A stretch of 62,586 nucleotides of DNA from Streptomyces sp. NRRL F-5630. Lineage in GTDB: Bacteria; Actinomycetota; Actinomycetes; Streptomycetales; Streptomycetaceae. Numbering within the stretch: position 1 is the first letter of the stretch; the number at the start of each line of letters is the position of its first letter. Positions 25,307 to 35,410 of this stretch are shown here, piece by piece. Location of the stretch: NCBI RefSeq assembly GCF_000719475.1, contig NZ_JOGO01000047.1:1-62586 (forward strand), read 5' to 3'. The notes under the pieces were generated by a model. It saw only the letters and a list, made by a program, of their open reading frames with translations, made no database searches and was not told the DNA's origin. The position numbers and the translations under genes are program-made.

Positions 25307-26140
25307 ATGAACGACCGGCCCCTGACCCTCATGGCTGTGCACGCTCATCCTGATGATGAGGCCACCGGGACCGGTGGGGTGCTGGCGCGGTATGCGGCGG
25401 AGGGGGTGCGGACCGTGCTCGTGACCTGTACCGACGGGCGGTGCGGGGACGGGCCGGGGGGTGTGAAGCCGGGGGACGAGGGGCACGACGGAGCGGTTGT
25501 GGCCGCGATGCGGCGCGAGGAACTGGAGGCGAGTTGTGGGGTGCTGAAGATCAGTGACCTGGAGATGCTCGGCTACGGCGACTCCGGAATGATGGGGTGG
25601 CCGAGCAACGAGTTGCCCGACGCCTTCTGGCGGACGCCCGTCGACGAGGCCGCGGCGCGGCTCGCCGCACTCATGCGGCACTACCGGCCCGATGTCGTCG
25701 TCACCTACGACGAGAACGGCTTCTACGGGCATCCCGACCACATCCAGGCCCACCGCGTCACGATGGCCGCGGTGGAGCTGAGCGGGCTGACGCCGAAGGT
25801 CTACTGGACGACGATGCCCCATTCCGCGATGCGGCGGTACGGCGAGACCATGCGCGAGTTCCAGCCCGACATGCCGGAGCCGGACCCCGCGGAGCTCGCC
25901 GCGATGGCGGAGATCGGTCTGCCGGACGAGGAGGTCACCACGTGGGTGGACACCGCCGCCTTCAGCGACCAGAAGTTCGACGCCCTGGCCGCGCACGCGA
26001 GTCAGGGCGAGAACATCTTCTTCCTCCGCATGGGCAAGGAGCGGTTCCGGGAGCTGATGGGCACGGAGACGTTCGTACGGGTCGCTGACACCACCGGCGC
26101 GGCCCTGCCGGAGGACGACCTCTTCGCGGGGCTGCGCTGA
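25307..26140 (+). CDS. PIG-L family N-deacetylase
   Basis: 277 aa, LmbE/PIG-L zinc deacetylase. The zinc motif AHPDDE is at 13-18 and the third ligand in GHPDHIQAH in the middle. Family members act on GlcNAc-inositol (MshB) or mycothiol conjugates (Mca), among others; the specificity is not clear here. ATG 25307 is chosen because GGAGGA lies 9 nt upstream. Confidence 0.88.
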   Translation: MNDRPLTLMAVHAHPDDEATGTGGVLARYAAEGVRTVLVTCTDGRCGDGPGGVKPGDEGHDGAVVAAMRREELEASCGVLKISDLEMLGYGDSGMMGWPSNELPDAFWRTPVDEAAARLAALMRHYRPDVVVTYDENGFYGHPDHIQAHRVTMAAVELSGLTPKVYWTTMPHSAMRRYGETMREFQPDMPEPDPAELAAMAEIGLPDEEVTTWVDTAAFSDQKFDALAAHASQGENIFFLRMGKERFRELMGTETFVRVADTTGAALPEDDLFAGLR

Positions 26141-26181
26141 TCAGCCCGTACGCGGGGAGTTGACCGCCCCTCGCGCCACCC

Positions 26182-26691
26182 TCACCGCTCCCGGGGGCCC
26201 CGCGCGTTCCCCACGGGGTCCGTGGGCGGCGCGAGGATCGCGCGGGCCGTCGCCATGAAGGCCGTCTTGGCCGCCTCCAGGTGCTCGTTGACCTCCGTGT
26301 CGCCGGTCTCGCGCCACACGGCCTGGTTGAGAGCGCGGGCGTAGGTGCGGGCGGGGGCCGTCCAGGGCCGGGGGGCGCAGGAGGGCCATGTGGCGTTCGG
26401 CGATCCACAGGGCCGTCATGGCGTCCCCGGCCCGCTGTCGCCAGTCCGTCGGCCCGCTGTCGCCAGTCCGCGTCCTCGCCCCAGGAGTCCGGGCGGCTGT
26501 TGGCGGCGCGTTCGGCTTCCTGGGCACGGGCGAGGAAGTCCTTCACGGACTGGAGGCGTTCGGCCCGGCGGGACTCGCTCGTGGCCGTGCGCAGGCGGCG
26601 TTCCTCGGCCCGGTCGGCGGAGCGCTGGGTGGCGCGCTGGGAGAGCGCGGTCAGGCCGGCGCCGAGCGCGACGCCCGTCAGGGACCAGGAA
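26182..26691 (-). pseudogene. Broken gene for a small coiled-coil protein
   Basis: Three frames together make one coherent protein. The first piece has ALSQRATQRSADRAEERRLR and VKDFLARAQEAERAANSRPD, the second QRAGDAMTALWIAERHMALL, the third ALNQAVWRETGDTEVNEHLEAAK and a proper stop at 26182-26184. The first shift is explained by a 22-bp tandem duplication (26429-26470), the second by a C run near 26371-26377. The 5' end is lost at the palindromic element at 26692. Original function unknown. Confidence 0.7.
26429..26470. repeat. 22-bp tandem duplication that shifts the frame
   Basis: GGCCCGCTGTCGCCAGTCCG occurs at 26429-26448 and again at 26451-26470. Removing one 22-bp unit restores the reading frame across DWRQRA to GDAMTALW in the broken gene. 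Confidence 0.8.
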
Positions 26692-26860
26692 GTCTGTCTT
26701 CAATCTCGCCTCGTCGCCCGCAGGGCGGCCGCGCGGCGTCCGGTGCGTACTCTCGGCGTGCCGGCCGGAACCCCTCGTACTGGGCGTACTTGGGATTTCG
26801 GCCGGTACGGCGAGAGTGCGTACCGGGCGTCGCGCGGCAGAGGCGAGATTGAAGACAGAC
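26692..26860. mobile_element. 169-bp palindromic MITE-like element
   Basis: The two ends are perfect 21-bp inverted repeats starting GTCTGTCTTCAATCTCG. The two arms continue to pair almost to the centre (for example GGCGTCCGGTGCGTACTCTC against GAGAGTGCGTACCGGGCGTC), with one bulge. No gene is inside. This is the form of a non-autonomous miniature inverted-repeat element, folding into one long hairpin. No clear target-site duplication is visible. It truncates the 5' end of the broken gene at 26182-26691. Confidence 0.75.
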
Positions 26861-26898
26861 CCTAGGCCGAGGCCCAGATCTCCGTGGTCACGCGTGCC

Positions 26899-27669
26899 TC
26901 ACCGGACCGGGAAGCCGAAGGCGTACCCCTGCTGCTTCAGCCACGGCAGGACCTCGCGGAGGGCCGCCAGGGTTTCGGCGCGGTCGCCGCCCGCGTCGTG
27001 GAAGAGGATCGTCGGGCCGTTGGGGAGTTCGTTCTTGACCGTCGAGACGATCGCCGCGACGCCGGGGTGCTCGAAGTCCTTCGTGTCGACGTTCCAGCCC
27101 AGCGGGCGCATGCCGTGGGAGGCGGCGAGCCGGCGGCTGTAGGGGGTGAAGGCGCCGCCCGGGGCGCGGTAGTACTGGGGGTGGACGCCGCCGGACGCCT
27201 TGGTGATCATGCGCTCGGCGTCGAGGATCTCCTGGGCCTGGTACGCCTCGGACTTGTGGTCCATGGCGGTGTCGTGCGAGATCGTGTGGTCGCAGAGCCG
27301 GTGGCCGTCCGCCACAACTTGCTTGACGAGGTCCGGGTACGCCTGGGCCTGGCTGCCGACCATGCAGAACGTCGCCTTGACCCCGTACTGCTTGAGCACC
27401 GCGAGGACCTGCGGGGTCCAGGTGGGGTCGGGGCCGTCGTCGACCGTGATGTTGACGCCGCGCGGGCCCTTGTCCGAGGCGTGCGCGATGCCGGTCGCGA
27501 CCTTCTTCGGATGCGCGGCGTGCGTCGTGGACGGGCTCGGGTGCGGCGCGGGGCCCGAGAGGGTGTCGGCCTGCGCGGTCCACAGCGAGGTCACCGCGGC
27601 GAGCGCCGAGACGCCGAGCACCGCCGCGGCCCACTTCCCGCGCCAGCCGTTCTCCCTGTGCCGTGCCAT
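26899..27669 (-). CDS. Secreted polysaccharide deacetylase (NodB-like)
   Basis: 256 aa. A basic N-terminus and hydrophobic segment (KWAAAVLGVSALAAVTSLW) form a signal peptide or anchor, followed by a Pro/Ser-rich linker. The NodB domain starts with NITVDDGPDPTW (catalytic Asp pair), has HTISHDTAM (zinc His pair), YYRAPGGAF and the C-terminal LFHDAGGDR. It should deacetylate a cell-wall or extracellular GlcNAc polymer. ATG 27669 has GGCGGAG upstream; an in-frame ATG at 27726 is the alternative. Confidence 0.88.
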   Translation of the reverse strand: MARHRENGWRGKWAAAVLGVSALAAVTSLWTAQADTLSGPAPHPSPSTTHAAHPKKVATGIAHASDKGPRGVNITVDDGPDPTWTPQVLAVLKQYGVKATFCMVGSQAQAYPDLVKQVVADGHRLCDHTISHDTAMDHKSEAYQAQEILDAERMITKASGGVHPQYYRAPGGAFTPYSRRLAASHGMRPLGWNVDTKDFEHPGVAAIVSTVKNELPNGPTILFHDAGGDRAETLAALREVLPWLKQQGYAFGFPVR

Positions 27670-27980
27670 CTCCGCCGCCCGCCCCTCGGTGTCGTCGTCC
27701 CCGTTGCCGTGCCTCCATCTAGTCATACGTCCGGCCTGCGGTGATACCCCGGTTACCGGACGCGGACAAAGCTGCGAGGCGGCGGCGACATACCGGGGCG
27801 GATGACGCGACGGCAGACGGGAGAGCGGACGACGCGGCGGGGCGGGCCACTCTCCGCGCGAACACCCCGCCACCCCGTGGGCGCCCCCGCCACCGCGCGG
27901 GCCCCCTCCGCGCGGGCACCCTCCCTCCAGGCGGGCCCCCTCCCCACGGACGCCCCTCTCCGCGCGGCCGTCCGGCGCCC

Positions 27981-30900
27981 TCACATGCCGTCCTCCCGCC
28001 TCGCCGCGATCGCCCGCTCCAGCCCCGCGAGCCGGTCCGCGAGGCGGTCGGCGAGGAGTGCCACCGCGCGCCCCACCGGGTCCTCGCCCGTCCCCGCGAG
28101 CGCGCTCGCCCTGCGTTCCGCCTCGCAGAGGTCCTGCCAGCGGGACTGCTCCTCCGGGGTCGGGTCGCCGCGCAGGTGGGCGAGTTTGAGGAGGGACGCC
28201 TCGGCCTCGGGGCCCAGGGTCTGGGCCTCCGCGCGGTAGTGGTCGGTGACGAGGGTGTCCACCTCCGCGGGCGTCATGCCGGCCGTGACGCGGGCCGCGA
28301 TCTTGTTCATGTCGCGGTAGGAGCCCTGGAGCTGGAAGCGGGGTTCGGTACGGGCCGCGCCGGTGCGGGCCGCCGAGGCGATGTACGCGGCGTTGACCCG
28401 CAGGAGCGTCGTCCGGGCGTGGGCGAGGTGGCTCAGCACCGCGCGGATCTCGGCGCGTTCGGCGGGTCCGTAGGCGTGTTCCGTCGCCGTGTCCGCGAGC
28501 AGCGCGGGGATGTCGGCGGGCGCGCGCGAGGCGAGCGGGGCGAGGGAGGGATGGGCGGTGAGGGCGTTCTCCAGGAAGCTGAGCGCGAAGGCGTCCTCCT
28601 TGCCGCGCAGGACGTCGCCGAGGTTCCACACGTCGGCGCGGCTCGCGAGCATGTCGGGGACGTGGAAGGACTCGCCCGACTCGGTGTACGGGTTGCCGGT
28701 CATGACGACGGCGAAGCGCTTGCCGCGCAGGTCGTGCCCGTCGAGCGTGCGGCTCGTGTCGCACAGCGGGATGAACTGCTGGAGCAGGCGCGGCGAGAGG
28801 TGCTGGATGTCGTCGATGTGGAGCAGCACGTTGTTGCCTGCCGTGAGCGCGAAGCGCAGCTTCTCCAGTTCGCGGCGGGCGCCCTCGTCGGGGGCGCGGT
28901 CCGGGTCGAGCGACGTGGTCGCGCTGCCGAGCGCGGGGCCGTCGACGCGGACGTGGAGGAGGCCGAGGCGCGCGGCGACCCAGCCGGTGAGGGTCGTCTT
29001 GCCGTAGCCGGGCGGTGAGAGGAGCAGGAGGAGGCCGCCGCGGTCGCTGCGGCGCTCCGCCCCCTGGGTGCCGAGTTGCTTGGCGAGGTTGTCGCCGACG
29101 AGCGGCAGGTACACCTCGTCGACGAGCCGTCCGCGGACGAACGAGCCCGCCACGCGCGGCACGTAGCCGTCGAGGCCGAGTTCCGCGCGGGCCCGCGCGA
29201 GGTAGCGGGTGCGGTGGCGCTGGTAGGCGCGGAAGGCGGGGGCCGTGGTGGTGCGGAAGGCGTGGGTGCGCGGGAGGAACTCGTCGATGCGGAGGGTGAG
29301 TTCGCGCCCTCCGGTGGCGCCGGGGGTCAGGCGGGGATGGGTGCCGAGGAGGCCGGTGACCGTGGCGGACTGGGGAGCGTCGGGGGTGGCGGGGTCGTGC
29401 GCTCGCGGGGCGCACAGCTCCAGCGCGACCGCCTCGGCCAGGTCACCGTCCGTCTCCGGGCCCGCCTCGCGGTCCGTCCCGCCGCGTACGTACGCCTCCA
29501 GCCAGCCGCGGACGAGCGCGCCCGCGCCCTCCGGGTCGTCCGCCGCGAGGCGCTCGCGCACCTCCTCCGCGTACGGGACCGTGCCGACCTGCGCGCGGAA
29601 GCCCGCGAGGAGACCGCGCGCGCCCGGGCCCGTCACGAAATCAGCCTGGCCGGTGGCGAGTTCTTCGATCAGGTACGCGGTCGCCCCCTCGCTCAGACCG
29701 TCTCCCCAGACGCCGCGTCCGGCCTCCGCGCCGAGGCGGGTGCGGAGCGCGGTGAGGGCGCCGGGTTCGACGCCGAAGGTGTCGCGGGCGCGGGTCAGGG
29801 ACGCGCAGGCGCGGGCGAGCGCCTCGCGGTCCGTCGCGCCGAAGGCCCAGTACAGGCGGGCGGCGGCGCGGTCGGCGGCCGGGTGGCGCAGGAGCCCGGC
29901 GGAACCGGCGAGCGCGAGGAGGGCTTCGAGGATGAGGGCGGCGTCGTGGTCGTGCACGCCGGGCTCGTGACCCTCGTCGTACGCGGCGGCGGCCTCGTCG
30001 CGTACGAGTGCCGCGCGCTCCTCGGCGGTACGCGCGTCGAGCGCCGCCGGGCCGTGGGCGGCGAAGAGGCGTGCGGCGAGGTGCTCGGCGCGGTAGACGT
30101 CGGCGTTCTCGCTCGGCAACTCCTGGGTCCAGAAGTCGGGTTGTGAGGTGAGGACGGGGTCGGTGACGGGGGTGCGGTGGTCGGTTCCGGTGAGGGCGAG
30201 GACGAGGCCGTCGTCCTCGGGGGCGGGGACGAGGGTCAGGACGGGGGTCTCGCGAGTGACGGCGAAGCGGTGGCGGCCCAGGCGGACGGTCGCGCCGTCG
30301 TCCTCGTACAGGTCGCCGCGGTCGCGCAGGGCGCGGCGCGCCTCCTCGTGGACGGCGGCGAGCCGGGCCTCCAGTTCGTCGGCCCGTACGGAGTCGCCGA
30401 GCGCGCGCAGGTTCCGCACGACGTCCCGCACCTTGAGGGGCATCGGGTCGGAGGCGAAGTAGGCGGCGAGCGCCGCCGGTTCGCGCGCGGCGGCGGCGCG
30501 GCGGGCGACCGTGGCGAGGAGGGCGCGGGCCGAGTCGGCGAGGCGTTCGGCGCGGCGGGCGCGGGCGTCGCGCAGGCTCTGGCCGCGACCGGCGAAGGCG
30601 TCGCTCACCTCGGCGCGCTTCTCGGTGAGCGCGGTGAGGAAGGCGTCCTGCCCGGCGAAGCGGGCCTCCAGGCCTTCGAGGCGCGCGAGCAGCGCGGTGA
30701 GCCCGCTCTCGCACTCCTCGGGAGTGCTCGCCGCGGCGAGCGCGCTCGTCACCGCCTGCCCGAAGAGGGCGAACTCGGCGGCGAAGGCGTCCTGTCGCTC
30801 CGCCTCGCCCAGTTCCTCGGCGCGTCCGGCGGCGAGGGCGCGGGCGCGGTTGAGACCGCCGAGGAGGCCGGTCACGCGGTGCAGGACGCGGGTGCGGGCG

Positions 30901-33038
30901 GTGGCCTCGGTGCCGTCGAGCGAGGTGAGGGTCTCGGTGAGGGAACGGAGCCCGGCGGCGAGGTCGTCGATGCGGGTCGTCAACGCGACCGCCGCTGACG
31001 CCTGTGCGAGGGCGCCGGCTTCGGCCTCGTAGGCCGCGAGCCGCTCCTCCTGGGCCGTGAAGGCCGCTGTGTCCTCCAGTGCGGCGAGGGCCTGGCGGGC
31101 GGTCGCGTCGAGGCCCTGCTCGGTCTCGGCGGCGAGCGCGTCGACGGCCGCCGGGTCCGCGTGGCGCAGCCCGGCGAGCGCGAGGACTGCGCCCTGCGCG
31201 CGGCGCAGTTCCGTGAGGCGCTCGATCCACGTGAAGACCCCGGACGCCGGCTCGCCCGCGACACGGCGCAGCAGGCCCCGTACCTCCTCGGCGACGCGCG
31301 CGACCTCGGCGGCCGACTCGGCGGCGAGCGCCCGCACGGTCGCGTACGACTCCAGCGTCCGCCGTGCCGCCTCCCGCACCTCGCGCAGCGGGGTCCGCAG
31401 ATCGACGGGCAGGTCGTCGGCGGCGAGCCAGGGATGGCGGTCGAGCGCGCGGTCGCAGGCGGTGAGGAGGGCCTGGTGGGCGGGCTCGGTGGTGGCGTCG
31501 GCGGGGGTGTCGGTGGCCGCGTCGCCGGGTGGCCGGGGGGCGGCGTCGGCGGAGCCGCCGGGTGCGGGGGACCCGGCTTCGATGGCGTCTTCGTCCGCCG
31601 TGCCGCCCCCGGGTCCCGCCTCCCCCGCCTCAGCGCTCCCGGCCCCCGCGTCCCCCGGCGCCGCGGCCACCGCGACCCCCGCGGTCCCCGTCCTCGCGTC
31701 CCCGGTCGCCGCCCGCGCGAGCCGTACCGCGTCGAGGCAGTCCGCGATGCCCCGGACGAGCGCCGCCGCGCCGATCCGGGCCAGGGGCCCCGCCGCCCGC
31801 GCCTCGCGTGCCCTGGCCGCGAACGGCGTGCGCCAGGAGCGGACCGCGTGCCCGGTCGTGGCCTCGGTGCCCGGCGCTTCGAGCGCGTACAGCGTGCCGT
31901 CGTCGAGCAGCGCGTGGCCGTGGGTCGTGAGCGGTGTCGCGACCTCCTTGCGGACCCTGTGGTACGGGAGGAGGAGCGCGGGGCCGCCCTCCGGCGCGCG
32001 GAAGACGTACAAGACCTGCTCGCCGTCCGGGGAGGCGACCTCCTGCTCGAAGCGTGGCCCGTCCTCCTCGCGCCCGGTGAGGTCGAAGCGGCGCACCTCG
32101 CCCGTCGCGAGCACGTACCCGCCGGGGTAGACGAGCCCCTCGCCGCCGGGGAGCCGCCGGAACGAGCGGCCCAGCGCGTCGAGCCTGGTCACGGTGCGGG
32201 TCAGCGGGTGGAAGACGAAGTAGCGGGGCTCCTCCTTGTACGGGCGCACGCGGAGCAGGACGAGCGCCCCGGCCTGCGCGTGCGCGAACTCCGCGTCGCC
32301 GAGGGACTGGAAGGGCTCGTCGACGGGCTCCTCGTGGAGGACGTCCTTGGTCTCGGTGTCGTTCTCCGTCTTGACGCTGAGCCGACCGCCGACGGTCGAG
32401 ACGTAGAGCGCGCCGCCCGCGAGGCGCACGTGCGGGTGGCGCCCGGGGACGTGGTCGGCGCGGTCCGCCTCGTGCCAGTCGACGTCGTAGCGCCCGGCAG
32501 CCGCGTGCTCGCGCTCGCCCGCGGCGTCGAGGAAGCGGTACGTGCCGTCCCCGGTGTCCTCCCAGCGGAGGACCTTGAGGTCCCCCTCGCGCTCGCCCGT
32601 GCGGAACACGGCGAGGAGCCTGCCGGGCACCCGGCGCAGGCGGACGAGCGCGGCGCGCCGGAAGTAGCGGTGCAGCGCGGCGAACTCCCGCCGGAACGCC
32701 GGGTCGTCGAGCAGTCCGGGCACGGCGTCGTCGGCGAGCGGGCGCAGCTTGCCGTCGTAGAGGCGCAGGACGTCGCCGACCGCGGGCTCCCCGCGTACGG
32801 TCCCGGGGCCCGGCACCTGCCCGAGGAGCAGGGTGTCGGGGGCGACGGCGAGGAGGTCGCCGGGGTGCGCGGGGCGCGGCACGCCGATCTCGCCGTGCCG
32901 GTCGGGAACGACGTCCGTCCCGCCGAACGCCTCGCGGCGGGCGGCGTCGAGCGCGGCGAGCCGGGTGGCGAGGAGGTCGGTGCGCGCGCGGAGGCGGGCG
33001 TGGTCGGCGCCGAGCCCCGCCCCGGGGGCGGGGCTCAC
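27981..33038 (-). CDS. Giant AAA ATPase with N-terminal DUF3686-like region
   Basis: 1685 aa, soluble. The first part (about 1-430) is beta-rich with propeller-like repeats (VLRLYDGKLRPL, LKVLRWEDTGDGTYRFLDA, EEPRYFVFHPLT) and resembles Pfam DUF3686, annotated as ATPase involved in DNA repair (from memory). A helical, Ala/Glu-rich middle (about 540-900) looks like coiled coil. The AAA domain is C-terminal: Walker A SPPGYGKTT near 1343, Walker B VLLHIDDIQHL near 1406, then the sensor-like VVMTGNPYTESGE. The GTG start overlaps the flotillin stop, so the two proteins are co-translated and probably act together at membranes. The DNA-repair label is not supported by anything seen here. Confidence 0.8.
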   Translation of the reverse strand: MSPAPGAGLGADHARLRARTDLLATRLAALDAARREAFGGTDVVPDRHGEIGVPRPAHPGDLLAVAPDTLLLGQVPGPGTVRGEPAVGDVLRLYDGKLRPLADDAVPGLLDDPAFRREFAALHRYFRRAALVRLRRVPGRLLAVFRTGEREGDLKVLRWEDTGDGTYRFLDAAGEREHAAAGRYDVDWHEADRADHVPGRHPHVRLAGGALYVSTVGGRLSVKTENDTETKDVLHEEPVDEPFQSLGDAEFAHAQAGALVLLRVRPYKEEPRYFVFHPLTRTVTRLDALGRSFRRLPGGEGLVYPGGYVLATGEVRRFDLTGREEDGPRFEQEVASPDGEQVLYVFRAPEGGPALLLPYHRVRKEVATPLTTHGHALLDDGTLYALEAPGTEATTGHAVRSWRTPFAARAREARAAGPLARIGAAALVRGIADCLDAVRLARAATGDARTGTAGVAVAAAPGDAGAGSAEAGEAGPGGGTADEDAIEAGSPAPGGSADAAPRPPGDAATDTPADATTEPAHQALLTACDRALDRHPWLAADDLPVDLRTPLREVREAARRTLESYATVRALAAESAAEVARVAEEVRGLLRRVAGEPASGVFTWIERLTELRRAQGAVLALAGLRHADPAAVDALAAETEQGLDATARQALAALEDTAAFTAQEERLAAYEAEAGALAQASAAVALTTRIDDLAAGLRSLTETLTSLDGTEATARTRVLHRVTGLLGGLNRARALAAGRAEELGEAERQDAFAAEFALFGQAVTSALAAASTPEECESGLTALLARLEGLEARFAGQDAFLTALTEKRAEVSDAFAGRGQSLRDARARRAERLADSARALLATVARRAAAAREPAALAAYFASDPMPLKVRDVVRNLRALGDSVRADELEARLAAVHEEARRALRDRGDLYEDDGATVRLGRHRFAVTRETPVLTLVPAPEDDGLVLALTGTDHRTPVTDPVLTSQPDFWTQELPSENADVYRAEHLAARLFAAHGPAALDARTAEERAALVRDEAAAAYDEGHEPGVHDHDAALILEALLALAGSAGLLRHPAADRAAARLYWAFGATDREALARACASLTRARDTFGVEPGALTALRTRLGAEAGRGVWGDGLSEGATAYLIEELATGQADFVTGPGARGLLAGFRAQVGTVPYAEEVRERLAADDPEGAGALVRGWLEAYVRGGTDREAGPETDGDLAEAVALELCAPRAHDPATPDAPQSATVTGLLGTHPRLTPGATGGRELTLRIDEFLPRTHAFRTTTAPAFRAYQRHRTRYLARARAELGLDGYVPRVAGSFVRGRLVDEVYLPLVGDNLAKQLGTQGAERRSDRGGLLLLLSPPGYGKTTLTGWVAARLGLLHVRVDGPALGSATTSLDPDRAPDEGARRELEKLRFALTAGNNVLLHIDDIQHLSPRLLQQFIPLCDTSRTLDGHDLRGKRFAVVMTGNPYTESGESFHVPDMLASRADVWNLGDVLRGKEDAFALSFLENALTAHPSLAPLASRAPADIPALLADTATEHAYGPAERAEIRAVLSHLAHARTTLLRVNAAYIASAARTGAARTEPRFQLQGSYRDMNKIAARVTAGMTPAEVDTLVTDHYRAEAQTLGPEAEASLLKLAHLRGDPTPEEQSRWQDLCEAERRASALAGTGEDPVGRAVALLADRLADRLAGLERAIAARREDGM

Positions 33039-35215
33039 GCGGGGCTCCCGGGGGTCGCGGCACCGTTGTGGGCGGCGGGGGCGGCGGCCGGGGCGGGCGC
33101 CGCGGTCGTGCCCGTACCGCCGCCCGCGCCGAGCAGGCCCGCGAGCGGCAGGTCCGCCAGGCCCAGGCTCCGTGCCGTCGCCGTCAGTTCGGCCAGTCGC
33201 GGGTCACCGCCGTGGGCCATGAGCTTCGTGAGCAGGGCCGAGACGGTCAGGTTCTTGATGTCGCCCGTCGAGACGGAGCCGAGGACGCGGGTCAGGTCGT
33301 CGGTGAAGGAGGCCGTGCCGTCGAGCCACGGGCCCGCGAGCGTACGGGCCGTCTCCGAGCCCTGCACGAAGCCGTCGAGTCCCTTGCCGAGCGAGACCGA
33401 GCGCACGAGCCGGTCGAAGAACACGTCTTCGCCACCGACGATGCTGACGTTCGCGTGCTCCAGTCCCGTCGCGAGGACGGTGGCCTGCGACTCGGCGACG
33501 TGCCGCTGCGCCTCCAGGCCCGCGAGGCGGATGTCCTTCTCCGCCTCCAGACGGAGCCGGTACTCCTCGTGGCCGCGCGAGGCCTCGTCGAGCGCCGCCA
33601 TCGCCGCCGCCTTGTCGGTGAGGCCCGCCGCCTCCGCCTTGAGCTTCTTCTCCACGGCCGCGGCCTCCGCGAGCGCCTTCTCCTGCGCGCCCGCTGCCTC
33701 GGCGAGCGCCTTCTCGCGCGTGCCCTCGGCCTCGGCGAGGGCGAGTTCGCGCGCGCCCGCCGCCTCGGCGCGCAGCCGCGCCTCCGTGGCGCGGGCCTCG
33801 GCGAGCCCGGCCTTCTCGGTGACGGCCGCCTCCTGCTCGCGCACCCGCACGGCCGCGAGCCCCTCGGCCGCCGCCTCCGCCTGCACGCCCTCCGCGAGCC
33901 GCACCTTCGCCTGCGCGTCGAGCGAGGCCGCCTTGTCGCGCGCCTCCGCGAGCGTGAGCTGCTCGGCCGCGCGGTGCACGGCGGCCTGCTCCGCCGCCTC
34001 GGCGGCCTTGATGTCCTTGACCAGCCGCTCCTGCGCCTCCGCCTCGGCCGCGATGACCGCCGACTGCCGCAGCCGCTCGGCCTCCTCGACCGCGCGCAGC
34101 CGCTTGATCGCCTCCTCCTGCTCGGCGACGGTCCGGTCCACGGCCACACGCTCGCGGATGACCTCGGCGATCGCGCGGCGCTCGCCCTCGACCTCCTTCT
34201 CGGCGGCGATCCGGGTCAGCTCCGTCTCGCGGTCGCGGCCGATGACCTCCAGGAGGCGGTCCTTCTCGATGCGCTCGTTCTCGATCGCGATGACCCGCTC
34301 GCGGTTCTTCTGCGCCACGGCGATCTCGCGCGCCTGGTTCTCGCGCTGGACGCCGAGTTGCTCCTCCGTCCGCAGGAAGGCGGCCTGCGCGCGCAGGCGT
34401 TCCTCCTCGACGACTCGCGCCGTCTCGGCGTCCTCGCGCGCCCGTACCGTCTCGATCTCGCGCTTCTGCTTGCTCTCCGCCTCCGACTGCCGCCGCTCCA
34501 GCTCCAGGATCGCCTCGCGCGCGTCGACGTTCTGCCGCGTGATCTCCTTCTCCTCCGTGCGCTGGAACTCGTTGGTGCGCACGTGCTCGACGGCCGTCAG
34601 CTCGGTGATCTTGCGGATGCCCTGCGCGTCGAGGACGTTGGCGGGGTCGAGCTGGGCGAGCGGGGTCTGCTCCAGGTAGTCGATCGCCGCGTCCTCCAGG
34701 CTGTAGCCGTTGAGGTCGGTTCCGATGACCTGGATGATCCGGTCCCGCAGTTCCTCGCGCATCGTGTAGAGGTCGGTGAAGTCGAGCTGCTTGCCGACCG
34801 TCTTGAGCGCCTCGGAGAACTTGGCGTTGAACAGCTCCTGGAGCGTGGCCCGGTCGCTGGCGCGCGCGGTGCCGATCGCCTGGGCGACCTTGATGACGTC
34901 CTCGACGGTCTTGTTGACGCGCACGAAGAACGAGATGCGGATGTCCGCGCGGATGTTGTCGCGGCAGATCAGGCCGTCCGCGCCGGTGCGGGAGATCTCG
35001 ATGGTCTTCACCGAGATGTCCATGACCTCGGCCTTGTGGAACACCGGCAGCACGACCTGCCCGGTGAACGTGACGCTGACCTTGCGGTACTTGGAGACGA
35101 TGAGCGCCCGCCCCTGCTCGACCTTCCGGAAGAGCTTGCTGACGAGCAGCAGCCCGCAGGCGATCAGCAGGAGCAGGACGACGGCCGGAATACCGACCCC
35201 CAGGAGCAGATTCAC
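33035..35215 (-). CDS. YqiK-like flotillin (SPFH/band 7 protein)
   Basis: 726 aa. One N-terminal membrane helix (about 4-26) is followed by an SPFH domain (about 28-210, with VEQGRALIVSKYRKVSV and NIRADIRISFFVRV). A very long Ala/Glu coiled coil follows (about 220-580) with heptad-like repeats such as EKALAEAAGAQEKALAEAAA. The C-terminus is Gly/Ala/Pro-rich. Flotillins oligomerise to organise membrane microdomains; E. coli YqiK pairs with an OB-fold partner. The start is GTG 35215. Confidence 0.88.
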   Translation of the reverse strand: MNLLLGVGIPAVVLLLLIACGLLLVSKLFRKVEQGRALIVSKYRKVSVTFTGQVVLPVFHKAEVMDISVKTIEISRTGADGLICRDNIRADIRISFFVRVNKTVEDVIKVAQAIGTARASDRATLQELFNAKFSEALKTVGKQLDFTDLYTMREELRDRIIQVIGTDLNGYSLEDAAIDYLEQTPLAQLDPANVLDAQGIRKITELTAVEHVRTNEFQRTEEKEITRQNVDAREAILELERRQSEAESKQKREIETVRAREDAETARVVEEERLRAQAAFLRTEEQLGVQRENQAREIAVAQKNRERVIAIENERIEKDRLLEVIGRDRETELTRIAAEKEVEGERRAIAEVIRERVAVDRTVAEQEEAIKRLRAVEEAERLRQSAVIAAEAEAQERLVKDIKAAEAAEQAAVHRAAEQLTLAEARDKAASLDAQAKVRLAEGVQAEAAAEGLAAVRVREQEAAVTEKAGLAEARATEARLRAEAAGARELALAEAEGTREKALAEAAGAQEKALAEAAAVEKKLKAEAAGLTDKAAAMAALDEASRGHEEYRLRLEAEKDIRLAGLEAQRHVAESQATVLATGLEHANVSIVGGEDVFFDRLVRSVSLGKGLDGFVQGSETARTLAGPWLDGTASFTDDLTRVLGSVSTGDIKNLTVSALLTKLMAHGGDPRLAELTATARSLGLADLPLAGLLGAGGGTGTTAAPAPAAAPAAHNGAATPGSPA

Positions 35216-35410
35216 GAGTGACCCCCCGGTCAGGAACGAATCAGCGTGTATGCGGAGGAATGGGGTGCGAGGTGGTGCGGCGGGGCGCGGTGGTGCGGCG
35301 CTACGTGGTGGTGCGGCCGGGCGGGCCGGTACGTGGTGGTGCCGCGACCGGCGGTCCTGGGGACGTACGCGCCCGGGTGGGCCCCGTGCCGGACGGCGTG
35401 GGGCGGGGCC

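Noticed and set aside
31161..34679. 1172-codon open frame on the + strand
   Set aside because: It lies opposite the AAA ATPase and flotillin genes, which have real domains; composition is artefactual.
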